Source: Pseudomonas cichorii
GTDB lineage: Bacteria; Pseudomonadota; Gammaproteobacteria; Pseudomonadales; Pseudomonadaceae
Length of the DNA stretch: 64,000 nt
Direction: 5' to 3'
Assembly (NCBI RefSeq): GCF_003700275.1
Contig: NZ_RBRE01000091.1
Location: 1 to 64,000 of the forward strand
The notes under the pieces are model-generated. The model was not told the DNA's origin and did not search any database. It saw only the letters and a list, made by a program, of their open reading frames with translations. The translations under genes and the position numbers were made by a program. Shown here piece by piece: positions 1 through 8,728 of the stretch; the stretch's first letter is position 1; each line of letters starts with the position of its first letter.

Positions 1-65
1 CGGGCGCTCATGGCAGGCAGGCGTTGGCTATGCTGCAAGTGTCCCGATCACGCCAGCAAGAGCTT

Positions 66-302
66 ATGGACGATCAAACCGATGACTCGTCAAAAGAGCC
101 GGGCAAGCCGCCGACTTTCTGGCAAATGCTGCACAGCATCATGGCTGCAGCCTTTGGCGTGCAAAGCAACAGGAATCGCCAGCGCGATTTCACTCATGGC
201 AAACCCATCCACTTCCTGCTGCTCGGTCTGTTATTTACCGGACTCTTCGCCCTGACGCTGTTTGGCATCGTGCAACTGGTGCTTTATTTCGCCTCAGGCT
301 GA
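66..302 (+). CDS. DUF2970 family membrane protein
   Basis: A 78-residue protein of the DUF2970 family, whose function is unknown. The N-terminal half is polar and holds the typical family pattern FWQMLHS and a GVQS segment; the C-terminal half (about residues 50-75) is one hydrophobic helix, so it should be a single-pass inner-membrane protein. The frame is open upstream to position 24, but the ATG at 66 gives the start MDDQ, which fits the family better. Its last 19 bases overlap the end of the convergent binding-protein gene. No partner is visible because the window begins just upstream. Confidence 0.75.
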   Translation: MDDQTDDSSKEPGKPPTFWQMLHSIMAAAFGVQSNRNRQRDFTHGKPIHFLLLGLLFTGLFALTLFGIVQLVLYFASG

Positions 303-1393
303 AGCTGCGGCAGCATGTTTTTCAGGGCGAACGGCGAGTCACCATCGAGCGGCTCACGCCGCAAAACCTGCGGATCAAGGTGGTAACGTTCGAGTTTCGC
401 CGCCTCCAGAAAACGTCGGGCGTCATGGCGCTCGACCAGTTCCAGAACCCGCACGCTACGCTCGCCGATCCGCTTGCGGGTCCGGGCATCGGCAGTATCG
501 TAGTCATGCAACAGAAGCATGGCCCAGCCGCCAATGGTGAAATGCCCGGTCGCCAACACACTCAAGCGGCCATTCAACTGCGCCTGCAGCGACACCGCGG
601 TGCCGTTGATGGCACTGAACAGAATGTCCTTGCCGGGTTCTCCACCTCGCTCGCGCAATGCATCCATGGCACCGAAAGCCATTTGCTCATTCGCGGCCCA
701 GATCAGGCGGATATTCGGGTAGCGCTTGAGCAGCACCCGCGCCTGCTCCTGCGCCCGGTCGCGGCGCCAGCCACCCAGTACGATCTGGCGCAGGTGAACC
801 TGGGGAAACTCGGCAAGCGCCCGGCGCATGCCCTGCTCACGTGCCAGGGAAACCGGCGTCGAGTTGGTGCCGGAAAACGCCAGCATCTCGACCGGACGGC
901 CATCGTCCACGCCGGGATACAGGCTGATCAGGCGCTTTGCAGTCAGATAGCCGCCCTCCTCGTCATTACCGACCAGGCTGCCGATGAAGTACGGATAGCG
1001 AATGGAGAGGTCACCGAGGATCCGCACCTGATCCTCGGTCAGGGTATTGTTGACGGCCAGCAGCCGGACGCCACTGCCTTCGGACAGGCGCAGCACCTCG
1101 GGGGCCACATTCAACTCGTTGGAAAACACCAGATAGTCAGGACGCGGTGCGTCGCCCTTCAGCGCTTCTCGCGCCATATCCAGCAACTTTCGGGTATCGC
1201 GATCGGTGTACAACACCTTGAGCGACATCCCGGTCGCATCGGCAGCCGTCTGCATGACACGGGCGTAGCTGTGCCAATAGCCATCGGAAGCAAAACCCGG
1301 GCTGAGAAAGACCACTGAAGCAGCCAGCAGCGGACCACTCCATATACAGCAGAGCAGCATCAGACAGCGGACAATCAAACCATTCATATTCAC
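284..1393 (-). CDS. ABC-type periplasmic sugar-binding-like protein
   Basis: A 369-residue secreted protein with an N-terminal signal peptide (hydrophobic stretch about residues 5-24, cleavage after LLAA). The rest looks like a LacI/type 1 periplasmic binding fold: an opening beta strand VVFLSPGF, a stretch YLVFSNEL, and the hinge-region pattern AANEQMAFGAMDAL near residue 235. Such proteins bind small sugars or autoinducers in the periplasm and either feed an ABC importer or a sensor kinase. No permease or ATPase lies beside it here, so a sensory role is as likely as transport. The ligand cannot be predicted. Confidence 0.7.
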   Translation of the reverse strand: MNMNGLIVRCLMLLCCIWSGPLLAASVVFLSPGFASDGYWHSYARVMQTAADATGMSLKVLYTDRDTRKLLDMAREALKGDAPRPDYLVFSNELNVAPEVLRLSEGSGVRLLAVNNTLTEDQVRILGDLSIRYPYFIGSLVGNDEEGGYLTAKRLISLYPGVDDGRPVEMLAFSGTNSTPVSLAREQGMRRALAEFPQVHLRQIVLGGWRRDRAQEQARVLLKRYPNIRLIWAANEQMAFGAMDALRERGGEPGKDILFSAINGTAVSLQAQLNGRLSVLATGHFTIGGWAMLLLHDYDTADARTRKRIGERSVRVLELVERHDARRFLEAAKLERYHLDPQVLRREPLDGDSPFALKNMLPQLQPEAK

Positions 1394-1505
1394 AGAGCCT
1401 TGAAAACAGCCAAGCGCTTACCGCTCCATGAATGGCTATCGGCTGCTCTCCCCGATTACTGGAGTGCAGCCGCACAATCCGACCCTTGCAGTGCCGGATT
1501 ATTGG

Positions 1506-1619
1506 CTATTGGCCGCTAACCCAGAAAACAGCAGCGCCTACTGCCAGAAGAATAAGGAAGGAAATGGCCCAGGCGTCCACTTTGCTATCGGACCTGGTGG
1601 TTTTCGGGTGCTTGCTCAT
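1506..1619 (-). CDS. 37-residue single-pass membrane peptide
   Basis: A short gene encoding a basic, polar N-terminus (MSKHPKTTRSDSK) followed by one transmembrane helix (about residues 17-34) and a short tail ending VSGQ. The frame is open further upstream, but the ATG at 1619 has a good ribosome binding site, GAGGCG, just before it and gives a sensible membrane topology. I do not recognise a named family. Similar tiny membrane proteins are widespread in Pseudomonas and are often missed in annotation. Confidence 0.6.
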   Translation of the reverse strand: MSKHPKTTRSDSKVDAWAISFLILLAVGAAVFWVSGQ

Positions 1620-1972
1620 CGCATCGCCTCTTGTCGGTTTTGTAGGTGATTGCATATGAAAAATTACCGCGCGCCCCTCATCGGACATCGGTGAGAAATC
1701 AGTAAAGTCCAGACTTGACCACACTTCAAGCATGGACTTGCCTGGACCGGCGTTTGCTTATCGCTTTTAACGATTTGCATATATATAAACATCACTTTTA
1801 CCGATATCCGCAAACTGGTATCTTCGCCGCGCTCCGTTGGGAGTGCGCGACCGTGCGCGCAGAATTGTTTAGATGGGGTAAGGCTTCGCAGGCGAAGACA
1901 GAAACTGTGCCAGCGCAGTCATGTTTGACGCAGCAGCCTTGCTTCATTACGAAGCCTGAGAACAGGACCTAT
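1620..1972. other. Intergenic region before the sulfite reductase gene
   Basis: This 353-base gap between divergent genes must hold the promoters of both the small membrane peptide and the reductase operon. It is AT-rich in the middle (around 1770-1800, including a run like catatatataaac). The reductase reading frame stays open back to 1715, but composition and length favour the internal ATG at 1973. I see no RNA gene, terminator or clear operator. Confidence 0.5.
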
Positions 1973-3631
1973 ATGTACGTATACGACGAGTACGATCAGC
2001 GGATCATCGAGGACCGCGTCAAGCAGTTCCGTGACCAGACCCGACGCTATCTGGCCGGGGAACTGAGCGAAGAAGAGTTTCGACCGTTGCGCCTGCAAAA
2101 CGGCCTTTATGTCCAGCGTTTCGCGCCGATGCTGCGGGTTGCCGTGCCTTACGGCCAACTGACCTCGCGCCAGGTGCGCATGATGGCCAAGATTGCCCGC
2201 GACTACGACAAAGGCTATGCGCACATCAGCACCCGCCAGAACGTGCAGTTCAACTGGCCAGCGCTGGAAGACGTGCCGGACATCCTCGCCGAACTGGCCA
2301 CCGTGCAGATGCACGCGATCCAGACCAGCGGCAACTGCCTGCGCAACGTCACCACCGATCAGTTCGCCGGTGTTGCCGCCGACGAACTGGTGGACCCGCG
2401 CCCATGGTGTGAAATCGTTCGCCAGTGGACCACTTTCCACCCGGAATTCGCCTACTTGCCACGCAAGTTCAAGATCGCGATCAATGGTTCGAGCAGCGAC
2501 CGCGCCGCCATTGAAGTGCACGATATCGGCCTGGAGCCGGTACGCAACGCTGCCGGTGAGCTGGGCTTCCGTGTTCTGGTCGGTGGCGGCCTGGGCCGCA
2601 CGCCGGTGGTTGGCGCCTTCATCAACGAGTTCCTGCCATGGCAGGACCTGTTGAGCTACCTGGACGCGATCCTGCGGGTCTACAACCGCTACGGCCGTCG
2701 CGACAACAAGTACAAGGCCCGGATCAAGATTCTGGTCAAGGCCCTGACGCCTGCCGTCTTCGCCGAAAAGGTCGATGCAGAAATGACTCACCTGCGCGGC
2801 GGCCAGACCACTCTGACCGAAGCCGAAGTGCAGCGCGTCTCGAAGCACTTCGTCGATCCGGAGTACAAGGCCCTCAGCGACCAGCACGCCGAACTGGCTG
2901 CCCTGGATGCGCAACACCCCGGCTTCGCCCGCTGGCGCACCCGCAATGTCCTGGCCCATAAAAAGCCTGGCTACATTGCCGTGACCCTGTCGCTCAAGCC
3001 GACCGGCGTTGCTCCAGGCGACCTGACCGACAAGCAACTGGATGCCGTTGCCGATCTGGCCGACCGCTACAGCTTCGGCCAGTTGCGCACTTCCCACGAG
3101 CAGAACATCATCCTCGCCGACGTCGAACAGTCCGAGCTGTTCACGCTGTGGAACGAGCTGCGCGAAAACGGTTTCGCCACGCCGAACATCGGCCTGCTGA
3201 CCGACATCATCTGCTGCCCGGGCGGCGACTTCTGCTCGCTGGCCAACGCCAAGTCGATCCCGATTGCCGAATCCATCCAGCGTCGTTTCGATGACCTGGA
3301 CTACCTGTTCGACATTGGCGAACTGGACCTGAACATTTCCGGCTGCATGAACGCATGCGGCCACCACCACGTCGGCCATATCGGCATTCTGGGCGTGGAC
3401 AAGAAAGGTGAAGAGTTCTATCAGGTTTCCCTCGGCGGCAGCGCCAGCCGTGATGCAAGTCTGGGCAAGATCCTCGGCCCGTCCTTCGCACAGGACGCAA
3501 TGCCGGACGTGATCGGCAAGCTGATCGACGTCTACGTCGAGAAACGCACCGAAGACGAGCGCTTCATCGACACTTACCAGCGTATTGGCATTGACCCTTT
3601 CAAGGAGCGCGTCTATGCAGCGAATAATTAA
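1973..3631 (+). CDS. cysI: Sulfite/nitrite reductase hemoprotein (CysI-like)
   Basis: A 552-residue siroheme and [4Fe-4S] enzyme that reduces sulfite to sulfide (six electrons) in cysteine biosynthesis; nitrite can also be a substrate in this family. The N-terminal half starts YVYDEYDQRIIEDR and carries the typical segments ISTRQNVQFNW and GNCLRNVTTD. The cluster-binding cysteines are present: CCPGGDFC near residue 414 and GCMNACGHHH near 458. The ATG at 1973 follows an AGGACC ribosome binding site and gives the usual family length; the open frame upstream is ignored. It overlaps the next gene, DUF934, by 17 bases, a pairing seen in many Pseudomonas. Confidence 0.9.
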   Translation: MYVYDEYDQRIIEDRVKQFRDQTRRYLAGELSEEEFRPLRLQNGLYVQRFAPMLRVAVPYGQLTSRQVRMMAKIARDYDKGYAHISTRQNVQFNWPALEDVPDILAELATVQMHAIQTSGNCLRNVTTDQFAGVAADELVDPRPWCEIVRQWTTFHPEFAYLPRKFKIAINGSSSDRAAIEVHDIGLEPVRNAAGELGFRVLVGGGLGRTPVVGAFINEFLPWQDLLSYLDAILRVYNRYGRRDNKYKARIKILVKALTPAVFAEKVDAEMTHLRGGQTTLTEAEVQRVSKHFVDPEYKALSDQHAELAALDAQHPGFARWRTRNVLAHKKPGYIAVTLSLKPTGVAPGDLTDKQLDAVADLADRYSFGQLRTSHEQNIILADVEQSELFTLWNELRENGFATPNIGLLTDIICCPGGDFCSLANAKSIPIAESIQRRFDDLDYLFDIGELDLNISGCMNACGHHHVGHIGILGVDKKGEEFYQVSLGGSASRDASLGKILGPSFAQDAMPDVIGKLIDVYVEKRTEDERFIDTYQRIGIDPFKERVYAANN

Positions 3632-4109
3632 GAACAACGAAGTCATCGACGAAACCTGGCACCTGCTGCCCAAGGAAACGACCTTCGACAGCCTGTCCAA
3701 CTGCGACGACCTGATCGTGCCACTGGCCTTGTGGCGTGAGCACGCGCATGCGCTCAAGGCGCGTGATGGCGGTCTGGGTGTTTGGCTGGACAGCGATGAA
3801 GAAGCCGAGGAAATCGGTGCCGACGTCGATCAGTTTCAGGTCATTGCCCTGAACTTCCCGGCCTTCACCGATGGCCGCAGCTATTCCAATGCCCGCCTGC
3901 TGCGGGATCGCTATGGCTACAAGGGCGAACTGAGGGCGATTGGCGATGTGTTGCGCGATCAGTTGTTCTACCTGCGCCGTTGCGGCTTCGATGCTTTCGC
4001 CGTACGCGCCGACAAGGATCCCTACGACGCCCTCGAAGGCCTCAAGGACTTCTCGGTGACCTATCAGGCAGCAACCGATGAGCCGTTGCCGCTGTTCCGT
4101 CGTCGCTGA
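3615..4109 (+). CDS. DUF934 protein, reductase partner
   Basis: A 164-residue soluble protein of the DUF934 family, which is regularly encoded directly after CysI-type hemoproteins and is thought to assist sulfite reduction. It begins MQRIIKNNEVIDETWHLL, has the segment ALNFPAFTDGRSYSNARLLRDR in the middle (about residues 80-105), a common signature of the family, and ends in FRRR. The ATG at 3615 lies inside the end of the reductase gene, so translation is probably coupled. A strong bidirectional terminator follows. The biochemical role is unproven. Confidence 0.8.
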   Translation: MQRIIKNNEVIDETWHLLPKETTFDSLSNCDDLIVPLALWREHAHALKARDGGLGVWLDSDEEAEEIGADVDQFQVIALNFPAFTDGRSYSNARLLRDRYGYKGELRAIGDVLRDQLFYLRRCGFDAFAVRADKDPYDALEGLKDFSVTYQAATDEPLPLFRRR

Positions 4110-4130
4110 CGGATAGCTGCCTGCAACGAA

Positions 4131-4165
4131 AAAGCCCGGCCCTCTTTGTGAGGGCCGGGCTTTTT
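4131..4165. terminator. Bidirectional terminator between DUF934 and sohB
   Basis: A 14-bp perfect stem (aaagcccggccctc with its complement), a five-base loop, and T-rich sides on both strands. It ends the reductase operon and the convergent sohB gene. Confidence 0.9.
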
Positions 4166-4187
4166 AATGCCTATTGAATTGCGTAAA

Positions 4188-5216
4188 TCACCAGAAGCGC
4201 TGCTGGGTCAGGCGACTCCACCAGCCGGTAACCAGGCGATCCACCGACGAGGTAGCCGCCAGCCCGACACGTTCCTGCAGGCTTTTGCGCTGGGCATAAT
4301 GCAGGTGGAACACCTCGGCATTTCTGGCCCGTTCCGCCAGGTACTGGTCGCTGGTCTGCAGTTCGTCGATCAATTGTTTTTCAAGGGCTGCCATGCCCAG
4401 CCAGACTTCACCGGTCGCCACTTCATCGATGGACAACTGCGGACGGTAGCTGGCGACGAAATTCTTGAACAGCTCATGAGTGATGTCCAGATCCTCCTGG
4501 AACTTCTCGCGGCCCTTCTCGGTGTTTTCGCCAAACACGGTCAGGGTGCGCTTGTATTCACCAGCGGTCAGTACTTCAAAATCGATGTCATGCTTTTTCA
4601 GCAAGCGGTTGACGTTGGGCAACTGCGCCACGACGCCAATCGAACCGAGAATCGCGAACGGCGCACTGATGATCTTGTTGCCGATGCAGGCCATCATATA
4701 GCCGCCGCTGGCCGCCACCTTGTCGATGCAGATGGTCAGCGGAATACCTGCCTGACGGATACGCGCCAGTTGCGACGAAGCCAGGCCATAGCTGTGTACC
4801 ATGCCGCCGCCACTTTCCAGGCGCAGGACCACTTCGTCCTTTTCAGTCGCCATGGTCAGCAATGCAGTGATTTCATGACGCATGCTTTCAGTCGCCGAAG
4901 CCTTGATGTCGCCATCGAAATCCAGCACATAAACCCGTGGTTTCGGCTCGGGATCGACCTGCTTCTTCTCTTTCTTCAGGGCCTTGCCCTGCTCCTTGCG
5001 CAAGGCCTTGAGGCGATCCTTGTCGAGCAGCGCCTGTTCCAGGTGCTCGCGCAGGCCTTTATAGAATTCGTTGAGTTTGGTGACCTGAAGCTGTCCTGCC
5101 GTCCGGCGACGACCTTTTCCACGTGCTGACGCGATAGCCACCAGCACGACGACGATGGCAATGACCAGCGTAACCGTCTTGGCCAGAAAACTTGCGTAAT
5201 CGGCAACAAAATCCAC
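4188..5216 (-). CDS. sohB: SohB-like inner-membrane S49 peptidase
   Basis: A 342-residue serine peptidase of family S49 (SppA/SohB type), anchored by one N-terminal transmembrane helix (about residues 10-29) with its catalytic part in the periplasm. A charged linker rich in Lys and Glu follows, then the protease domain. The nucleophile is the Ser of AASGGYMM (near residue 190) and the general base is the Lys of TAGEYKR (near 240); ESGGGMVHSYG is also conserved. Translation probably starts at a GTG at 5216, preceded by GAGGA. The family degrades signal peptides and membrane protein fragments. It stands alone, convergent with the reductase operon. Confidence 0.88.
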   Translation of the reverse strand: MDFVADYASFLAKTVTLVIAIVVVLVAIASARGKGRRRTAGQLQVTKLNEFYKGLREHLEQALLDKDRLKALRKEQGKALKKEKKQVDPEPKPRVYVLDFDGDIKASATESMRHEITALLTMATEKDEVVLRLESGGGMVHSYGLASSQLARIRQAGIPLTICIDKVAASGGYMMACIGNKIISAPFAILGSIGVVAQLPNVNRLLKKHDIDFEVLTAGEYKRTLTVFGENTEKGREKFQEDLDITHELFKNFVASYRPQLSIDEVATGEVWLGMAALEKQLIDELQTSDQYLAERARNAEVFHLHYAQRKSLQERVGLAATSSVDRLVTGWWSRLTQQRFW

Positions 5217-5432
5217 AGATGTTCCTCACTTGCGTTGCGCCCTTTCCAGTCAAGGGCTGCGATGGCTCAAGCATACCGAGGCGCCTTGCCGTGCACCAGC
5301 GGCACACCTGATCAGTCTATGTTGCAAAACATTAAAACGACGATTTCAAACGAGCGTATGTTTTTTCGTTGACAGGCCCCGGCCATCCCCCCTAACCTCG
5401 CCAGACTTTCAACGTACCGAGACGACACGGAC

Positions 5433-6143
5433 GTGGGCAGCATTTATCTGATACGACATGGCCAGGCTTCATTCGGTGCAGACGATTACGACGTCCTGTC
5501 GCCTGTCGGTATTCGTCAGGCCCAGGTAATTGGCGAGCACCTGGCGCAACTTGGCCTGGAATTCGACCGCTGCCTGTCCGGCAGCCTGCGGCGTCAGCAA
5601 GATACCGCGCAGCATGCGCTGGCAAAGATGACCGAGGCCGGTGTTGGCGTCCCTGAGTTGCAGATCGACAGCGCCTTCAATGAATTCGACGCCGAAGGCA
5701 TCGTCCGGGCCCTGATACCGGCCATGCTGGTCGATGAACCCGAAGCCCTGAATGTGCTGCGCAACGTTGCCCACAACCATGCCGAGTTCCAGCGCCTGTT
5801 CGCGCAGATCATCAGCCGCTGGCTGGGTGGCGAACACGACATGCCGGGCATGCAGAGCTGGCTGGAGTTTGTCGCCGGCGTGCAGGCGGGCCTGAACAGA
5901 ATCATCGAAACCGCAGGCAGACATGAGCGCATCGCCGTGTTTACCTCCGGCGGCACCATCACCGCACTGCTGCATCTGGTCACCGGAATCCCTGCCAGGC
6001 AGGCCTTCGAGCTTAACTGGCATATCGTCAATACCTCGCTGAACCAGCTGGCATTCAGTGGCAGCAAGGTAACCCTGGCTTCCTTCAACAGTTACACCCA
6101 CCTGCAACTGCTGAAGGCGCCGGAGCTCATCACTTACCGTTGA
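5433..6143 (+). CDS. Histidine phosphatase superfamily protein
   Basis: A 236-residue cytosolic phosphatase of the phosphoglycerate-mutase-like branch. The catalytic RHGQAS motif is at residues 8-13 with the phospho-accepting His, the second conserved Arg is in SGSLRRQQDTA, and the late segment FTSGGTITALL stands where the second catalytic His region lies in the family. It starts with GTG at 5433 and stands 55 bases ahead of the SCP2 gene, so they may be co-transcribed. The substrate is unknown; given its neighbours, a phosphorylated acyl or hydroxyacyl intermediate is a reasonable guess only. Confidence 0.75.
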   Translation: MGSIYLIRHGQASFGADDYDVLSPVGIRQAQVIGEHLAQLGLEFDRCLSGSLRRQQDTAQHALAKMTEAGVGVPELQIDSAFNEFDAEGIVRALIPAMLVDEPEALNVLRNVAHNHAEFQRLFAQIISRWLGGEHDMPGMQSWLEFVAGVQAGLNRIIETAGRHERIAVFTSGGTITALLHLVTGIPARQAFELNWHIVNTSLNQLAFSGSKVTLASFNSYTHLQLLKAPELITYR

Positions 6144-6198
6144 GCCCGGCCAATCGCGCCCTTAACGGCGCCAGAACCAACCATAAAAGGATAAGACC

Positions 6199-6516
6199 AT
6201 GACCTCAGTAGCCGACGCCGTCCAAACCATGAAAGCCAAGTTCAACCCAAGCGCTGCTTCGGGCCTGGATCTGGTTTTCGGCTTCAACATCACTGACGAA
6301 GACAAGCAATACGCGCTGATCGTCAAGGACAGCACCTGCGAGCTGCAGGAAGGTGAAAACCCTGACGCCAACGTGACACTGGTCATGGACAGCGAAACCC
6401 TCAAAGGCATCGTCAGCGGCGAAACCGACGGCATGCAGGCTTTCATGGGTGGCAAGCTGCGCCTTGAAGGCGACATGATGCTGGCCATGAAACTGAGCGA
6501 TCTGTTCCCGGCTTGA
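6199..6516 (+). CDS. SCP2 sterol-binding domain protein
   Basis: A 105-residue single-domain protein of the SCP2 sterol carrier family, which binds acyl-CoAs and other lipids in a hydrophobic tunnel. The family pattern is clear: an N-terminal helix, then FNITDEDKQYAL, DANVTLVMDSETL, and the closing GKLRLEGDMMLAMKLSDLF. It has no signal peptide. It follows the histidine phosphatase and precedes an APH-like kinase and an SDR, a grouping that suggests handling of fatty acyl or hydroxyacyl compounds. A strong terminator follows it, so the next gene probably has its own promoter. Confidence 0.88.
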   Translation: MTSVADAVQTMKAKFNPSAASGLDLVFGFNITDEDKQYALIVKDSTCELQEGENPDANVTLVMDSETLKGIVSGETDGMQAFMGGKLRLEGDMMLAMKLSDLFPA

Positions 6517-6547
6517 GCCAGGGACTGCACTCAATGCGCTGTACGAG

Positions 6548-6578
6548 AAACCGAAGCTCAAGGGCTTCGGTTTTTTTT
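6548..6578 (+). terminator. Intrinsic terminator after SCP2 gene
   Basis: Stem aaccgaagc / gcttcggtt with a short loop, followed by a run of eight T. It separates the phosphatase-SCP2 unit from the kinase-SDR unit. Confidence 0.88.
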
Positions 6579-6711
6579 CGCCTGTAATCAAACCGGTTGA
6601 TCGACCAGCAACACGCTAGCCTATAAGGCTGCTGCAGTGTTGTTCGCCCGGGCCGCGCCTATTAGATTACTCAATGATCCTGCAAGACCATAATAAGCAG
6701 AAGGGATAAGT

Positions 6712-7779
6712 ATGGCGTTAACCGATCAGTCCACAGCTATTCGTCCCGGTGAAGAGCTGGATGCACAGCTTATCGATCCTTACCTCAAAGCCCGGATTCC
6801 CGGCCTCAGCGGTGCGCCGCAGATCAGCCAGTTCCCGGGAGGCGCGTCGAATCTCACTTACCTGATCCGTTACCCCGAACAGGAGTTCGTCCTGCGTCGC
6901 CCGCCATTCGGGCACAAGGCCAGGTCGGCCCACGACATGGGCCGCGAATACCGCATTCTCAACGGCCTCAAGGATGCGTTTCCCTACTGCCCCAAGGCTT
7001 ATGCGCACTGCACCGATGAAAGCCTGATCGGCTCCGATTTCTATGTCATGGAACGGGTCAAGGGCATCATCCTGCGCTCGGACCTGCCGCCTGAATTGAA
7101 TCTGGATGCCGGGCAGACCGAAGCGCTGTGCAAGAACTTCATCGACAGGCTGGTGGAATTGCATCGGGTTGACTATCAGGCCTGTGGCCTCGCCGATCTG
7201 GGCAAGCCTCAGGGCTATGTCGAACGGCAGATCCTCGGCTGGAGCGAGCGCTATGAAAAAGCCATGACTCCCGACGCGCCCGCCTGGGAAAAGGTCAAGC
7301 GCTGGCTACAGGAAAAGATGCCGGCCGACCACCCGCAACCGGCCATCGTGCACAACGATTACCGCTTCGATAACGTGATTCTCGATCCTGAAAACCCGAT
7401 GCACATCATTGGCGTGCTGGACTGGGAACTGACCACGCTGGGCGACCCTCTGATGGACCTGGGCAACACCCTGGCCTACTGGATACAGGCTGACGACCCG
7501 CTGCCGATCCAGTCGATGCGCCGCCAGCCCAGCCACGCACCCGGCATGCTGACGCGCCAGCAATTCGTCGACTATTACGCCGAACGTTCGGGCATTCGCA
7601 TCGATAACTTCGATTTCTATTACACCTACGGTCTGTTCCGCCTGGCCGGCATCGTGCAACAGATCTACTACCGGTTCTTCCATGGCCAGACCCGCGACAA
7701 GCGCTTTGCACAGTTCATTCAGATGAACGCGCTACTGGAGCAGATGAGCCTGCAAGTAATCGAAAAATCCAGCCTTTGA
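6712..7779 (+). CDS. APH-like phosphotransferase, acyl-CoA kinase type
   Basis: A 355-residue kinase of the aminoglycoside-phosphotransferase fold, of the branch found in human ACAD10/11 and in LvaA, the 4-hydroxyacyl-CoA kinase of levulinate catabolism. The ATP site starts with FPGGASNLTYLI (about 45) and the Lys/Arg-rich RRPPFGHKARSAHDM; the catalytic loop is VHNDYRFDNVI (about 220) with Asp and Asn, and the metal Asp is in GVLDWELTTLGDPLMDLG (about 237-254). It lies 24 bases before an SDR gene, so the two form an operon. I infer phosphorylation of a hydroxyacyl-CoA rather than antibiotic resistance; an acyl-CoA dehydrogenase partner is not in this window. Confidence 0.8.
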   Translation: MALTDQSTAIRPGEELDAQLIDPYLKARIPGLSGAPQISQFPGGASNLTYLIRYPEQEFVLRRPPFGHKARSAHDMGREYRILNGLKDAFPYCPKAYAHCTDESLIGSDFYVMERVKGIILRSDLPPELNLDAGQTEALCKNFIDRLVELHRVDYQACGLADLGKPQGYVERQILGWSERYEKAMTPDAPAWEKVKRWLQEKMPADHPQPAIVHNDYRFDNVILDPENPMHIIGVLDWELTTLGDPLMDLGNTLAYWIQADDPLPIQSMRRQPSHAPGMLTRQQFVDYYAERSGIRIDNFDFYYTYGLFRLAGIVQQIYYRFFHGQTRDKRFAQFIQMNALLEQMSLQVIEKSSL

Positions 7780-7803
7780 GTGCAGTGACCCAAGGAAACC
7801 CAC

Positions 7804-8571
7804 ATGTCCAGAACCCAGTTATTCGATCTTGACGGCAAGATCGCCTTTGTTTCCGGCGCCAGCCGCGGTATCGGCGAAGCCATCGCCAGACTGCTGGCCG
7901 GACAAGGCGCGCATGTCATCGTCTCCAGCCGCAAGCTTGAAGGCTGCCAGCACGTTGCCGATGCAATCATTGCCGAAGGTGGAAAGGCCACAGCGATTGC
8001 CTGCCATATCGGTGAAATGGAACAGATCCGTAGTGCCTTCGAGCAGATTCGCCAGCAGTTCGGACGCCTGGACATTCTGGTCAACAACGCCGCCACCAAC
8101 CCGCAGTTCTGCAATGTGCTGGATACCGACCTCAGCGCCTTTCAAAAGACTGTGGACGTGAATATTCGCGGCTATTTCTTCATGTCGGTGGAAGCCGGCA
8201 AGCTGATGCGCGAGAACGGCGGCGGCAGCATTATCAATGTCGCCTCGATCAATGGCGTTTCCCCCGGCGAATTCCAGGGCATCTATTCGGTGACCAAGGC
8301 CGCGGTCATCAACATGACCAAAGTGTTTGCCAAGGAATGCGCAGCATTCGGCATTCGCTGCAATGCGCTGCTGCCCGGCCTGACCGATACCAAGTTCGCC
8401 TCGGCACTGGTCAAGAACGACGCCATCCTCAACATGGCGCTGGCGCAGATCCCCCTCAAGCGCGTGGCCGCCCCCGATGAAATGGCCGGCGCAGTGCTGT
8501 ACCTGGCCAGCGAAGCATCGAGCTACACCACTGGCGTGGCGTTGAATGTCGATGGCGGGTTCCTGTCCTGA
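7804..8571 (+). CDS. SDR family NAD(P)-dependent oxidoreductase
   Basis: A 255-residue short-chain dehydrogenase with the classical motifs: the cofactor loop GASRGIG at about residues 18-24, NNAAT at about 92, the catalytic Ser in NVASINGVS (about 145), and YSVTK at about 160-164. The C-terminus DGGFLS is usual for FabG-like members. It probably oxidises or reduces a hydroxyl group on an acyl chain together with the preceding APH-like kinase, with which it forms an operon. A perfect hairpin follows the stop codon. Confidence 0.85.
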   Translation: MSRTQLFDLDGKIAFVSGASRGIGEAIARLLAGQGAHVIVSSRKLEGCQHVADAIIAEGGKATAIACHIGEMEQIRSAFEQIRQQFGRLDILVNNAATNPQFCNVLDTDLSAFQKTVDVNIRGYFFMSVEAGKLMRENGGGSIINVASINGVSPGEFQGIYSVTKAAVINMTKVFAKECAAFGIRCNALLPGLTDTKFASALVKNDAILNMALAQIPLKRVAAPDEMAGAVLYLASEASSYTTGVALNVDGGFLS

Positions 8572-8582
8572 TTTGCCGGTCG

Positions 8583-8613
8583 CGGGCCAGCGCACTCAGG
8601 CTGCGCTGGCCCG
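8583..8613 (+). terminator. Hairpin after the SDR gene
   Basis: A perfect 12-bp stem, cgggccagcgca paired with tgcgctggcccg, with a seven-base loop. No T-run follows, so this may be a weak or Rho-assisted terminator, or an RNA-stabilising 3' hairpin. Confidence 0.5.
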
Positions 8614-8658
8614 GTCCCACACGGGTATGTGCTCAGGCAGTTCCCGGCGCAACAAGAG

Positions 8659-8682
8659 AATTAAATTTCCATAAATTTAATT
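8659..8682. promoter_or_regulatory. AT-only palindrome, candidate operator
   Basis: Ten-base perfect inverted repeat aattaaattt / aaatttaatt around a four-base centre, directly followed by tagaat at 8685-8690, a plausible -10 box for the oxidoreductase gene that starts at 8729. The position over the -35/spacer region fits a repressor site. An AACAATAA motif (8703-8710) lies just before the ribosome binding site and may bind Hfq/Crc. Confidence 0.5.
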
Positions 8683-8728
8683 TGTAGAATATATTTTCCG
8701 AAAACAATAATCCTTCACGGAGACTGTC

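Noticed and set aside
1715..1972. N-terminal extension of the reductase by 86 codons
   Set aside because: The extension has no family character, and the ATG at 1973 with AGGACC gives the normal length of 552 residues.
1919..3757. 612-codon open frame antisense to the reductase gene
   Set aside because: It is the mirror of a GC-rich gene; its translation shows no recognisable domain and no ribosome binding site, while the sense frame is a clear enzyme.
6712..7779. Aminoglycoside resistance gene
   Set aside because: The fold is shared, but the sequence type is the acyl-CoA kinase branch and the neighbours are lipid-related.
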